Assembly (NCBI GenBank): GCA_026993705.1
Contig: JALWSJ010000080.1
Coordinates: 1 to 8,051, forward strand
Direction of reading: 5' to 3'
DNA: 8,051 nucleotides
Origin: Flavobacteriales bacterium
Lineage (GTDB): Bacteria > Bacteroidota > Bacteroidia > Flavobacteriales_D > Parvicellaceae
The position numbers and the translations under genes were made by a program. The notes under the pieces were generated by a model. The model searched no databases and was not told the origin of the DNA. It was given only the letters and a program-made list of their open reading frames with translations. Positions 1 through 6,175 of the stretch are shown here, one piece after another (positions within the stretch are counted from its first letter, which is position 1; every line of letters starts with the position of its first letter).

Positions 1-111
1 TTCTCAATATAAAATGTAAATTTAAGGTCTTGTATTTACAACCAATCCAATAAACTTTAAACAAGTTTGTGGCATAAGCAACTAAAACATCCAATCAATA
101 CGATATAAATT

Positions 112-1278
112 ATGGAAAAAATTCTTGTAGTAGATGACGAACGTCCAATAAGAAGTACCTTGAAAGAAATATTAGAATTTGAAGGCTTCAAAGTCGATTT
201 GGCAGAAGACGGACAACAAGGCTTGGAAATGATTTTGAAAAATAAATACGACTTGATTCTAACCGATATCAAAATGCCGAAGATGGACGGAATGGAATTG
301 CTAGATGCTATTTCAGAAAAAGGAATAGAAGCACAAGTCGTTATGATTAGTGGACACGGCACCGTTGAAACTGCGGTAGAAGCTATAAAAAAAGGAGCTT
401 ATGATTTTATTCAAAAACCATTAGATCTTAACCGTACGTTGGTTACGCTTAGAAATGCCTTAGACAAAAAAGAAATAGTAAAAGAGGTTAAAAAATTAAA
501 GCGAAAAGTCAGCAAGAGTAAACTAACAGAAATCATCGGTGAATCTAAACCCATTGCCGACATCAAAGAGATGATAAACAAAGTGGCTGAAACCGATGCT
601 CGTGTATTTATTACTGGAGCTAATGGTGCAGGGAAAGAGTTAGTAGCCAGACAGCTTCATGAAAAAAGCAAGCGTAGTAAGATGCCTTTTGTTGAGGTCA
701 ACTGTGCTGCAATTCCTTCAGAACTTATCGAAAGTGAATTGTTTGGGCATGAAAAAGGAGCGTTTACCTCAGCTCATAAACAGCGAAAAGGTAAATTTGA
801 ACTTGCCGATGGTGGAACGTTATTTATGGATGAAATTGGTGATATGAGTTTATCGGCTCAAGCGAAGGTACTTCGTGCCTTACAAGAAAATAAAATCACT
901 CGTGTTGGCGGAGATAAACAAATAAAAGTTGACGTAAGAGTAATTGCAGCAACCAATAAAGATATGCTGAAAGAAATAGAAGAAGGCAACTTTAGAGAGG
1001 ATTTATATCATCGATTAAATGTAATACCTATTCATGTTCCTTCTCTAAACGAGCGAAGAGAAGATATCCCTATTTTGGTTGATTATTTCTTGCAAATCGT
1101 TTGTGAAGACCAAGGCGTTGCACCCAAAAAAGTAACTCCAAAGGCAATGAAGGCACTACAAAATATCGACTGGACGGGAAATATACGTGAGTTACGAAAT
1201 GTAATAGAACGTTTGGTTATTCTTTGCGATAAAGAAATTACCGAAGCAGATGTTAACCGCTACGCTAATCCCAAATAA
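112..1278 (+). CDS. Sigma-54-dependent (NtrC-type) response regulator lacking a DNA-binding domain
   Basis: This is a two-component response regulator of 388 residues with an AAA+ sigma-54 activator domain. The receiver domain (about 1-120) shows the acidic pair D8-D9, phospho-acceptor D52 (LTDIKMPKMDG), switch residue S80 and K102 in QKPL. A lysine-rich linker (118-137) leads to the AAA+ domain (about 140-388). That domain has Walker A GANGAGKE (169-176), the sigma-54 contact loop GAFTSA (216-221), Walker B GTLFMDEIG (235-243), arginines R295 and R301 in the arginine-finger region, and sensor II GNIRELRN (356-363). The chain stops soon after the AAA+ lid, so the Fis-type helix-turn-helix of NtrC (usually 450-480 residues in total) is absent. 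From memory, Bacteroidota relatives of this length and with GAFTSA are common, so this is probably not a truncation. It presumably activates RpoN holoenzyme from solution or through a partner. Its histidine kinase is not in the window. Domain assignment is secure; the target genes are unknown. Confidence 0.95.
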   Translation: MEKILVVDDERPIRSTLKEILEFEGFKVDLAEDGQQGLEMILKNKYDLILTDIKMPKMDGMELLDAISEKGIEAQVVMISGHGTVETAVEAIKKGAYDFIQKPLDLNRTLVTLRNALDKKEIVKEVKKLKRKVSKSKLTEIIGESKPIADIKEMINKVAETDARVFITGANGAGKELVARQLHEKSKRSKMPFVEVNCAAIPSELIESELFGHEKGAFTSAHKQRKGKFELADGGTLFMDEIGDMSLSAQAKVLRALQENKITRVGGDKQIKVDVRVIAATNKDMLKEIEEGNFREDLYHRLNVIPIHVPSLNERREDIPILVDYFLQIVCEDQGVAPKKVTPKAMKALQNIDWTGNIRELRNVIERLVILCDKEITEADVNRYANPK

Positions 1279-1455
1279 ATGGAAATTATTGGAAATACAG
1301 CTGTAATTAAACTCGTCTTTCAAACCTTTTTAGTTTTGATATTGGGAATGATTGTTTGGCGTGTTTTGGTAGCGTACTCAAAAGGAAAATCACAACCTAA
1401 AGGCAGTACTTATTTTGATTCAAAATTCAAAGACAAATGGAAAAAGAAGCAGTAG
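1279..1455 (+). CDS. Small single-pass membrane protein, 58 residues
   Basis: This short ORF starts at an ATG directly after the TAA of the response regulator (zero spacing) and ends at a TAG inside the start of kmo, overlapping it by 19 bases in another frame. The product has a short N-terminus (MEIIGNTAVIK), one strongly hydrophobic helix at about residues 9-33 (FQTFLVLILGMIVWRVLVAY) and a basic C-terminal tail ending FDSKFKDKWKKKQ. By the positive-inside rule the lysine-rich tail should be cytoplasmic, giving an N-out/C-in single-pass protein. It has no signal peptidase site or lipobox. The exact fit between its neighbours, the absence of internal stops and the textbook membrane-anchor layout support a real gene that minimum-length filters would miss. 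I do not recognise a named family. Its position suggests translational coupling with the regulator and kmo, but the function is unknown. Confidence 0.75.
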   Translation: MEIIGNTAVIKLVFQTFLVLILGMIVWRVLVAYSKGKSQPKGSTYFDSKFKDKWKKKQ

Positions 1456-2783
1456 TTGTAGGAGCTGGACTAGTGGGAGCATTATGGTCGGTTTACTTGG
1501 TGAATTTAGGGTATAAAGTTGCGATATACGAAACTCGTATAGATATTCAAAAAGCTGAAATAAAGGCAGGGAAATCCATCAATTTAGCTTTGTCAGACAG
1601 AGGGTGGAATGCTCTAAAACATGCCGAAATTGATGATTTAATTCGCCCAATTGCTATCCCAATGACAGGAAGGGTGATGCACAGTACAGAGGGTAATTTG
1701 ACGTATCAACCTTACGGAAAGGAGGGACAGGCAATTTTTTCTGTCTCTAGGGGAGACTTGAATAAAAAAATGGTGGAAATTGCTGTTTCTAAAGGAGCAA
1801 AAATTTACTATAATCATAAATGTATAGATGCCAATACCAACAAAGGAGAATTGGTATTCCTCAACACAGAAAACAACGAACAAGTTAGAGTAAAAAGCTC
1901 TTTGATTTTCGGTGCGGATGGTGCTTTTTCGAGAGTGAGATATGCTGGAATGCAACGTTTACCTCGTTTTAACTACAGCCAAAAGTACATCGACGATGGT
2001 TACAAAGAACTGCTTTTACCTGCCAATGAAGATGGTAGTTATAAGTTAGAGAAAAATGCCTTACATATTTGGCCAAGAGGTCGGTTTATGCTAATAGCCC
2101 TGCCAAACGATGATGGCTCTTTTACTTGCACTCTTTTTATGCCATTTGAAGGGGGTAAAAACGCTTTCGATTCTTTAGATACTGATGAAAAAATAGTTCA
2201 GTTTTTTAAAGATACTTTTCCCGACTTTTATGAAATGATGCCTAATTTATTAGAGAATTGGCATCAGCATCCGTTGTCTTCTTTAGCGATTATCCGTTGT
2301 TATCCGTGGACGAATAAAACTACGGCTTTAATCGGTGACGCGGCACATGCAACTGTTCCTTTTTACGGACAAGGCATGAACGCTGGTTTTGAAGATTGTT
2401 TTGTGCTTAACGAATTGGTAAAAAAGCACAACCACAATTGGGAGCTGATTTTTAAAGAGTACCAAGAAACAAGAAAGCCCGATGGTGATGCTGTACAAGA
2501 TTTATCGTTGCATAACTATTACGTGATGAGAGATGCGGTAGCTGACCCTAAATTTTTGTTACAAAAAAAGATAGAAGCAAAATTATCTGAAAAACATCCC
2601 GATAAATGGATGCCTTTATACAGTCAAGTTACGTTTAGTTCCATTCGTTATTCGGAGGCACTTGCTAAAGGCATGCAACAAGAAGAAATCATGAAAGAAA
2701 TTATGTGTTTACCCGACATAGAAAACAAGTGGGATTCAGAAGAAATTGAAAAGCTGATTTTGGGACGGTTGATTGGGGAGTAG
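1437..2783 (+). CDS. kmo: Kynurenine 3-monooxygenase (FAD-dependent)
   Basis: The product is a class A flavoprotein hydroxylase of 448 residues, converting L-kynurenine, NADPH and O2 to 3-hydroxykynurenine in tryptophan degradation or de novo NAD synthesis from tryptophan. The N-terminal Rossmann motif is GAGLVG (9-14), with ribose-binding E32 at the end of the second strand (VAIYE). The DG motif is GADGAFSR (159-166) and the second FAD motif GDAAHATVPFYGQG is at 300-313. R79, Y93, N360 and Y395 have the same spacing as the kynurenine-binding residues R84, Y98, N369 and Y404 recalled for the Pseudomonas fluorescens enzyme, so the active site looks intact. SINLALSDRG (48-57) is also typical of KMO. 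No C-terminal membrane anchor like that of the eukaryotic enzyme is seen. The ATG at 1437 is chosen because the Rossmann fold begins straight after it, although it overlaps the upstream small gene. No other kynurenine-pathway gene is in the window. Confidence 0.95.
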   Translation: MEKEAVVVGAGLVGALWSVYLVNLGYKVAIYETRIDIQKAEIKAGKSINLALSDRGWNALKHAEIDDLIRPIAIPMTGRVMHSTEGNLTYQPYGKEGQAIFSVSRGDLNKKMVEIAVSKGAKIYYNHKCIDANTNKGELVFLNTENNEQVRVKSSLIFGADGAFSRVRYAGMQRLPRFNYSQKYIDDGYKELLLPANEDGSYKLEKNALHIWPRGRFMLIALPNDDGSFTCTLFMPFEGGKNAFDSLDTDEKIVQFFKDTFPDFYEMMPNLLENWHQHPLSSLAIIRCYPWTNKTTALIGDAAHATVPFYGQGMNAGFEDCFVLNELVKKHNHNWELIFKEYQETRKPDGDAVQDLSLHNYYVMRDAVADPKFLLQKKIEAKLSEKHPDKWMPLYSQVTFSSIRYSEALAKGMQQEEIMKEIMCLPDIENKWDSEEIEKLILGRLIGE

Positions 2784-2820
2784 AATTAATTCTTTTTTAT
2801 CGTATTTAGGGGGAATATAT

Positions 2821-2846
2821 GCGTTAGGGATTGGTATCCCTAACGC
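2821..2846. repeat. Perfect 11-bp inverted repeat made of the word ATCCCTAACGC
   Basis: The arms GCGTTAGGGAT (2821-2831) and ATCCCTAACGC (2836-2846) are exact reverse complements around the 4-base loop TGGT. The same 11-mer is in the third conserved block of both structured repeats: on the - strand at 2994-2984 and on the + strand at 6110-6120. Neither side of the hairpin carries an adjoining T-run, so it is not a classical intrinsic terminator. It may mark the far end of an extended copy A, or serve as the 3' end of the kmo transcript. Confidence 0.75.
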
Positions 2847-2954
2847 GAAACATCTGAGCAAAATAAAACGGTTTTATTTTCCTTATCCATCTTCAAAATT
2901 CTTTTCCATAGCTGGGGCTATGCAAAATAATTTTTCATCGTCTAAGAAAACTAA
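2847..2954. other. Non-coding spacer with two small inverted repeats
   Basis: This stretch between the 11-mer hairpin and copy A has no credible gene. It contains AAAATAAAAC and GTTTTATTTT around a single G (2860-2880), and a CATAGC/GCTATG stem with loop TGGG (2907-2922). Both could be part of a longer structured RNA continuing from copy A on the - strand. There is no matching sequence after copy B. Confidence 0.4.
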
Positions 2955-3132
2955 ATTCCGTTTTCTTTGTACTCACCTGTTCTGCGTTAGGGATAGAACG
3001 GCGTGTTTGAACTCCTTTTTCTCTCTCGCTGTTCGAGAGAAAAAGCGTGAGTAGTGATAGCCCGACCATTACTGCGTTAAAAAGTAGTGTGGTAAGAACC
3101 ACACCACTTTTTATGCTGTAATGGGAACGCCC
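2955..3132 (-). repeat. Structured intergenic repeat, copy A (possible ncRNA or REP-like element)
   Basis: Read on the - strand, the order is as follows. Block 1 is GGGCGTTCCC (3132-3123). Hairpin 1 has outer arms ATTAC/GTAAT and a 14-bp inner stem with one G-U pair. Block 2 is GGTCGGGCTATC (3067-3056). Hairpin 2 has arms CTTTTTCTCTCG and CGAGAGAGAAAAAG (3045-3015, with a 2-base bulge). Block 3 (3002-2955) starts GCCGTTCTATCCCTAACGC and ends AGTACAAAGAAAACGGAAT. The blocks match copy B at 5985-6151, with about 45 of 51 aligned columns identical in block 3, while the hairpins differ in sequence but not in form. CCGTT and AACGG inside block 3 can also pair in both copies. The first base of the element is the last base of the leuS stop codon. 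I recall similar sequences in many Flavobacteriia intergenic regions but cannot confirm a named family. Confidence 0.8.
3079..3112 (-). terminator. Likely bidirectional terminator between the convergent kmo and leuS genes
   Basis: This is the inner stem of hairpin 1 of copy A. Arms of 14 bases (3079-3092 and 3099-3112) pair with one G-U wobble around a 6-base loop. Each arm begins or ends in a run of five A or T, so RNA from either strand would have a GC-containing stem closing into a U-run. It lies about 20 bases past the leuS stop and about 295 bases past the kmo stop. The A/T-run layout fits an intrinsic terminator, but the stem may instead serve the repeat's own fold. Confidence 0.5.
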
Positions 3133-5900
3133 TAAACGACCACATTGATAATTCGCTTAGGAACTATAATGATTTTTTTAGGTTCTTTTCCTGCTAAATA
3201 TCCGCCTGTTTTTTCGTGTGCAAACAGGGCTTTTTCTATTTCTTCTTTGCTTAAATCTATAGGTAAATCCATTTTAAAACGCATCTTACCGTTAAATGAA
3301 ACAGGATACGAATAATTACTTTCTTTTAGATATTCTTCGTTGTGTTGTTTCCACTCTGCATCGGTAACGCTTGTTGTGTGTCCTAATCGTTCCCAAAGCT
3401 CTTCGGCTATGTGGGGTGCAAAAGGCGATAACAAAACAACTAAATCTTCTAAGACTTCTTTGTTTTTGCATTTTTGAGTTGACAATTCATTTACGGCAAT
3501 CATCAAGGTGCTAACGACTGTATTAAAAGAATATCGTTCTAAATCTTCGTTTACTTTTTTGATGGTTTTGTGAATGGTTTTTAACGCCTCTTTGCTTGGT
3601 TTGCCTTCGTCAAATTTATTGTCGGCAGGGAATAAACGCCATAGTTTTTTTAGGAAATTATGTACGCCGTTTATTCCTTGTGTGTCCCAAGGTTTGGCTT
3701 GTTCCAATGGTCCTAAAAACATTTCGTAACAACGAAGTGAGTCAGCACCGTATTTTTCTACCAATTCATCGGGTGTTTGTACGTTGTATTTAGATTTTGA
3801 CATTTTTTCAACCTCGCTACCGCAAATGTATTTGTCGTCTTCCAATATAAATTCTGCGTCTTTTAAGAAGCTAAACAAAGGGTCTTTTTGTGCCTCTTCG
3901 ATGTTAAGTACATCGTTTTCTACGTATTTTATATCAACGTGTAGTTTTTGGGTTTTGTATTGTTTTCGCAATCCGAAAGAAACAAATTTATTCTCATTCA
4001 TTACCTTATAGACAAAACTACTTCTGCCCAATATCATTCCTTGGTTGATGAGCTTTTTAAATGGTTCATCAAACGAGATAAAACCTTTGTCGTAAAGAAA
4101 TTTTGTCCAAAAACGTGAGTACAGTAGATGCCCCGTAGCGTGTTCCGAACCACCTATATACAAATCAACTTGATTCCAATAATCCGCTTTTTCTTTGCTT
4201 ACAAATTCATTTTCGTTTTGCGAATCCATATAGCGTAAGAAATACCAAGAACTTCCAGCCCAACCCGGCATGGTGTTGTATTCCATTCTATCGCCTTCAA
4301 AAACGTTCCATGCTCTTTTTTTAGCACGAGCCAAAGGTGGTTCTCCGTCTTCGGTCGGTAAATATTTATCTACCTCAGGAAGTGTAACGGGAAGTTGATT
4401 ATCCTCTAAAGCATAAGGAATATCATTTTTATAATAGATTGGAAAAGGTTCGCCCCAATAACGTTGACGACTAAAGACAGCATCGCGAAGGCGGTAATTG
4501 ATTTTACTTTCACCGATTCCTTTTTCTTCTATTTTTTCGATTGCTTTCTCAATAGCAACCTTTGCCGGTAAACCGTTTAAAAAGTCAGAATTTGTTAGAA
4601 TAGCGTCTTTATCCGTACAAGCCGATTCGCTAATATCAACCCCTTCAAAAATGTTAACGATTTCAAGGTTGAATTGTTTTGCAAAATCCCAATCTCTTTG
4701 ATCGCCTGCCGGTACAGACATTACCGCTCCCGTGCCATACGAAGCCAATACATAATCGCCAATCCAAACGGCAATTTTATCTCCGGTAAACGGATGAATA
4801 GCGTAAGCTCCGGTAAATTCTCCGGTAAATTCTTTTACATTGGACTGTCTATCTTTTTCCGTTTTGGCAGATGCTTGTTCTTGATATGTTTTTACAGCTT
4901 TTTTATGTTTTTCGGTTGTGATTTTATCAACCAAAGGATGTTCCGGTGCCAACACCATAAACGAAACACCGAAAATAGTATCGGGACGAGTAGTAAATAC
5001 CTCTATTTTATCCGCAACACCCTCAACCTCAAAAAAGACAGAAGCTCCTTTTGATTTCCCAATCCAGTTACGTTGTTGTTCTTTCAAAGAATCCGAAAAA
5101 TCAATATTATCCAACCCTTGCAACAGACGTTCAGCATAAGCCGTAATTCGCATGCTCCACTGACGCATCTTTTTTTGCACCACAGGATGACCGCCTCTTT
5201 CCGAAACACCGTCTTTAATTTCGTCATTTGCCAAAACAGTTCCCAAGGCAGGACACCAATTCACCCAAGAATCAGCCAAATAAGCCAAACGATAATTCAT
5301 CAGAATATCGTTTTTCTCTTTATCAGAAAAGTTTTTCCATTCCTCAGCCGTAAAAGCATCATCTTGTGAAGTAACCGCATTGACGTTTGCATTTCCCTCT
5401 TTTTCGAAAATTGCAATCAAGGCTGAAATAGCTTCCGCTTTATCGGTTGTTTTATTGTACCATGAATTAAAAATTTGCTTAAAAATCCATTGCGTCCACT
5501 TGTAATACTTTGGGTCGGATGTTCTCACCTCCCTGTCCCAATCAAAAGCAAAACCGATTTTATCTAATTGTTCTCTGTATCGGGCAATGTTCTTTTCAGT
5601 AGTAATTGCAGGATGTTGTCCCGTTTGTATTGCATATTGTTCAGCAGGCAACCCAAAAGAATCATACCCCGAAGGGTGTAACACATTAAACCCTTGGTTT
5701 CTTTTGTAACGAGCTACAACGTCCGAAGCAATATAACCTAAAGGATGCCCCACGTGCAAACCAGCTCCCGAAGGATACGGAAACATATCCAACGCATAAA
5801 ATTTTTCTTTATCATTATTCTCAACAGCTTTATAGGTCTTATTATCCGCCCATTTTTTCTGCCATTTTTGCTCTATATCAAGGTGATTGTACTCGCTCAT
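3132..5900 (-). CDS. leuS: Leucyl-tRNA synthetase
   Basis: This cytoplasmic class I synthetase charges tRNA-Leu and is essential. It has 922 residues against about 860 in E. coli. The HIGH-type motif is HVGH (49-52) in PYPSGAGLHVGHPLGY, and KMSKS is at 699-703. The CP1 editing domain lies at about 285-480, with the threonine-rich FTTRPDT (302-308) and GAVMSVPAGDQRD (391-403), whose D400 and D403 match the conserved aspartates; the His usually preceding the first Asp is Gly399. FSRQRYWGEPFP (476-487) marks the return to the catalytic core. The C-terminus ends KKIIIVPKRIINVVV, so the gene is complete. Extra length comes from an insert at about 151-203 and a leucine-specific region at about 625-690. 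The zinc-1 region keeps only C216, the second cysteine pair being replaced by SERGGHPV. The ATG at 5900 gives the usual short N-terminus before the first helix. It is probably transcribed alone. Confidence 0.98.
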   Translation of the reverse strand: MSEYNHLDIEQKWQKKWADNKTYKAVENNDKEKFYALDMFPYPSGAGLHVGHPLGYIASDVVARYKRNQGFNVLHPSGYDSFGLPAEQYAIQTGQHPAITTEKNIARYREQLDKIGFAFDWDREVRTSDPKYYKWTQWIFKQIFNSWYNKTTDKAEAISALIAIFEKEGNANVNAVTSQDDAFTAEEWKNFSDKEKNDILMNYRLAYLADSWVNWCPALGTVLANDEIKDGVSERGGHPVVQKKMRQWSMRITAYAERLLQGLDNIDFSDSLKEQQRNWIGKSKGASVFFEVEGVADKIEVFTTRPDTIFGVSFMVLAPEHPLVDKITTEKHKKAVKTYQEQASAKTEKDRQSNVKEFTGEFTGAYAIHPFTGDKIAVWIGDYVLASYGTGAVMSVPAGDQRDWDFAKQFNLEIVNIFEGVDISESACTDKDAILTNSDFLNGLPAKVAIEKAIEKIEEKGIGESKINYRLRDAVFSRQRYWGEPFPIYYKNDIPYALEDNQLPVTLPEVDKYLPTEDGEPPLARAKKRAWNVFEGDRMEYNTMPGWAGSSWYFLRYMDSQNENEFVSKEKADYWNQVDLYIGGSEHATGHLLYSRFWTKFLYDKGFISFDEPFKKLINQGMILGRSSFVYKVMNENKFVSFGLRKQYKTQKLHVDIKYVENDVLNIEEAQKDPLFSFLKDAEFILEDDKYICGSEVEKMSKSKYNVQTPDELVEKYGADSLRCYEMFLGPLEQAKPWDTQGINGVHNFLKKLWRLFPADNKFDEGKPSKEALKTIHKTIKKVNEDLERYSFNTVVSTLMIAVNELSTQKCKNKEVLEDLVVLLSPFAPHIAEELWERLGHTTSVTDAEWKQHNEEYLKESNYSYPVSFNGKMRFKMDLPIDLSKEEIEKALFAHEKTGGYLAGKEPKKIIIVPKRIINVVV

Positions 5901-5948
5901 TTTTAGTTTTAATTTTAAAGACCGCTAAAATACAAAGAAAAAGAGAAT

Positions 5949-5956
5949 CAAATGTA
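5949..5956 (-). promoter_or_regulatory. Candidate Bacteroidota -7 promoter element for leuS
   Basis: On the - strand, TACATTTG matches the Bacteroidota -7 consensus TAnnTTTG at every fixed position. It lies 49 bases upstream of the leuS ATG, giving a leader of roughly 40-45 bases. A clear TTG at the -33 position is not seen, so the call rests on one half of the promoter. It also lies about 30 bases from the start of copy B. Confidence 0.45.
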
Positions 5957-5984
5957 ATACTGTATATTTTCTTAATGATAATTT

Positions 5985-6151
5985 GGGCGTTCCCTTTCAA
6001 GAATAAAAAATAGCCGTTGCACTCACTATTTTTTGCTCTTGAAAGGTCGGGCTATCCACTATATCTTTTGGGTTGCATAGGTGCAACAACCCAAAAGGAT
6101 GCCGTTTCTATCCCTAACGCTCGGGACAGGTTAGTACAAAGAAAACGGAAT
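5985..6151 (+). repeat. Structured intergenic repeat, copy B (possible ncRNA or REP-like element)
   Basis: Read on the + strand, this is the second copy of the element at 2955-3132. Block 1 is GGGCGTTCCC (5985-5994). Hairpin 1 pairs TTTCAAGA (5995-6002) with TCTTGAAA (6037-6044) and AAAAAATAG (6005-6013) with CTATTTTTT (6026-6034). Block 2 is GGTCGGGCTATC (6045-6056). Hairpin 2 pairs ATC-TTTTGGGTT (6063-6074) with AACCCAAAAGGAT (6088-6100), one base bulged. Block 3 (6101-6151) starts GCCGTTTCTATCCCTAACGC and ends AGTACAAAGAAAACGGAAT. Hairpin 1 starts at the first base after block 1 and ends at the last base before block 2, exactly as in copy A, although the stem sequences are unrelated. It lies antisense in the gap between the exported-protein gene and leuS. 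The function is unknown; an untranslated structured RNA or a mobilised palindromic element are both possible. Confidence 0.8.
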
Positions 6152-6175
6152 GTATTAATGCAATAAGTTATTGTT

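Noticed and set aside
62..69. CAAGTTTG as a -7 promoter element for the regulator operon
   Set aside because: It matches TAnnTTTG except at the first base, but there is no TTG at the right spacing upstream. The promoter may be elsewhere or outside the window.
1638..1955. 105-codon frame on the - strand within kmo
   Set aside because: It is antisense to the coding sequence for conserved KMO residues, including the DG motif, and its product is Ser/Phe-rich without motifs.
2782..2798. AGAATTAATTCT palindrome followed by six T, as a kmo terminator
   Set aside because: Only four base pairs could form around a 4-base loop, all but one of them A-U, which is too weak for an intrinsic terminator.
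2773..3054. 93-residue reading frame on the + strand after kmo
   Set aside because: It needs a TTG start inside kmo, runs through the 11-mer hairpin and the antisense of copy A, and has low-complexity composition. It is best explained as translation of the non-coding repeat region.
2821..3132. CRISPR array or ordinary tandem repeat
   Set aside because: The repeated words are inverted and irregularly spaced with no unit-and-spacer pattern, so the region fits a structured element and not an array.
3596..5369. Several open frames of 65-126 codons on the + strand within leuS
   Set aside because: All are antisense to the well-supported leuS gene, and their products have no domain-like pattern.
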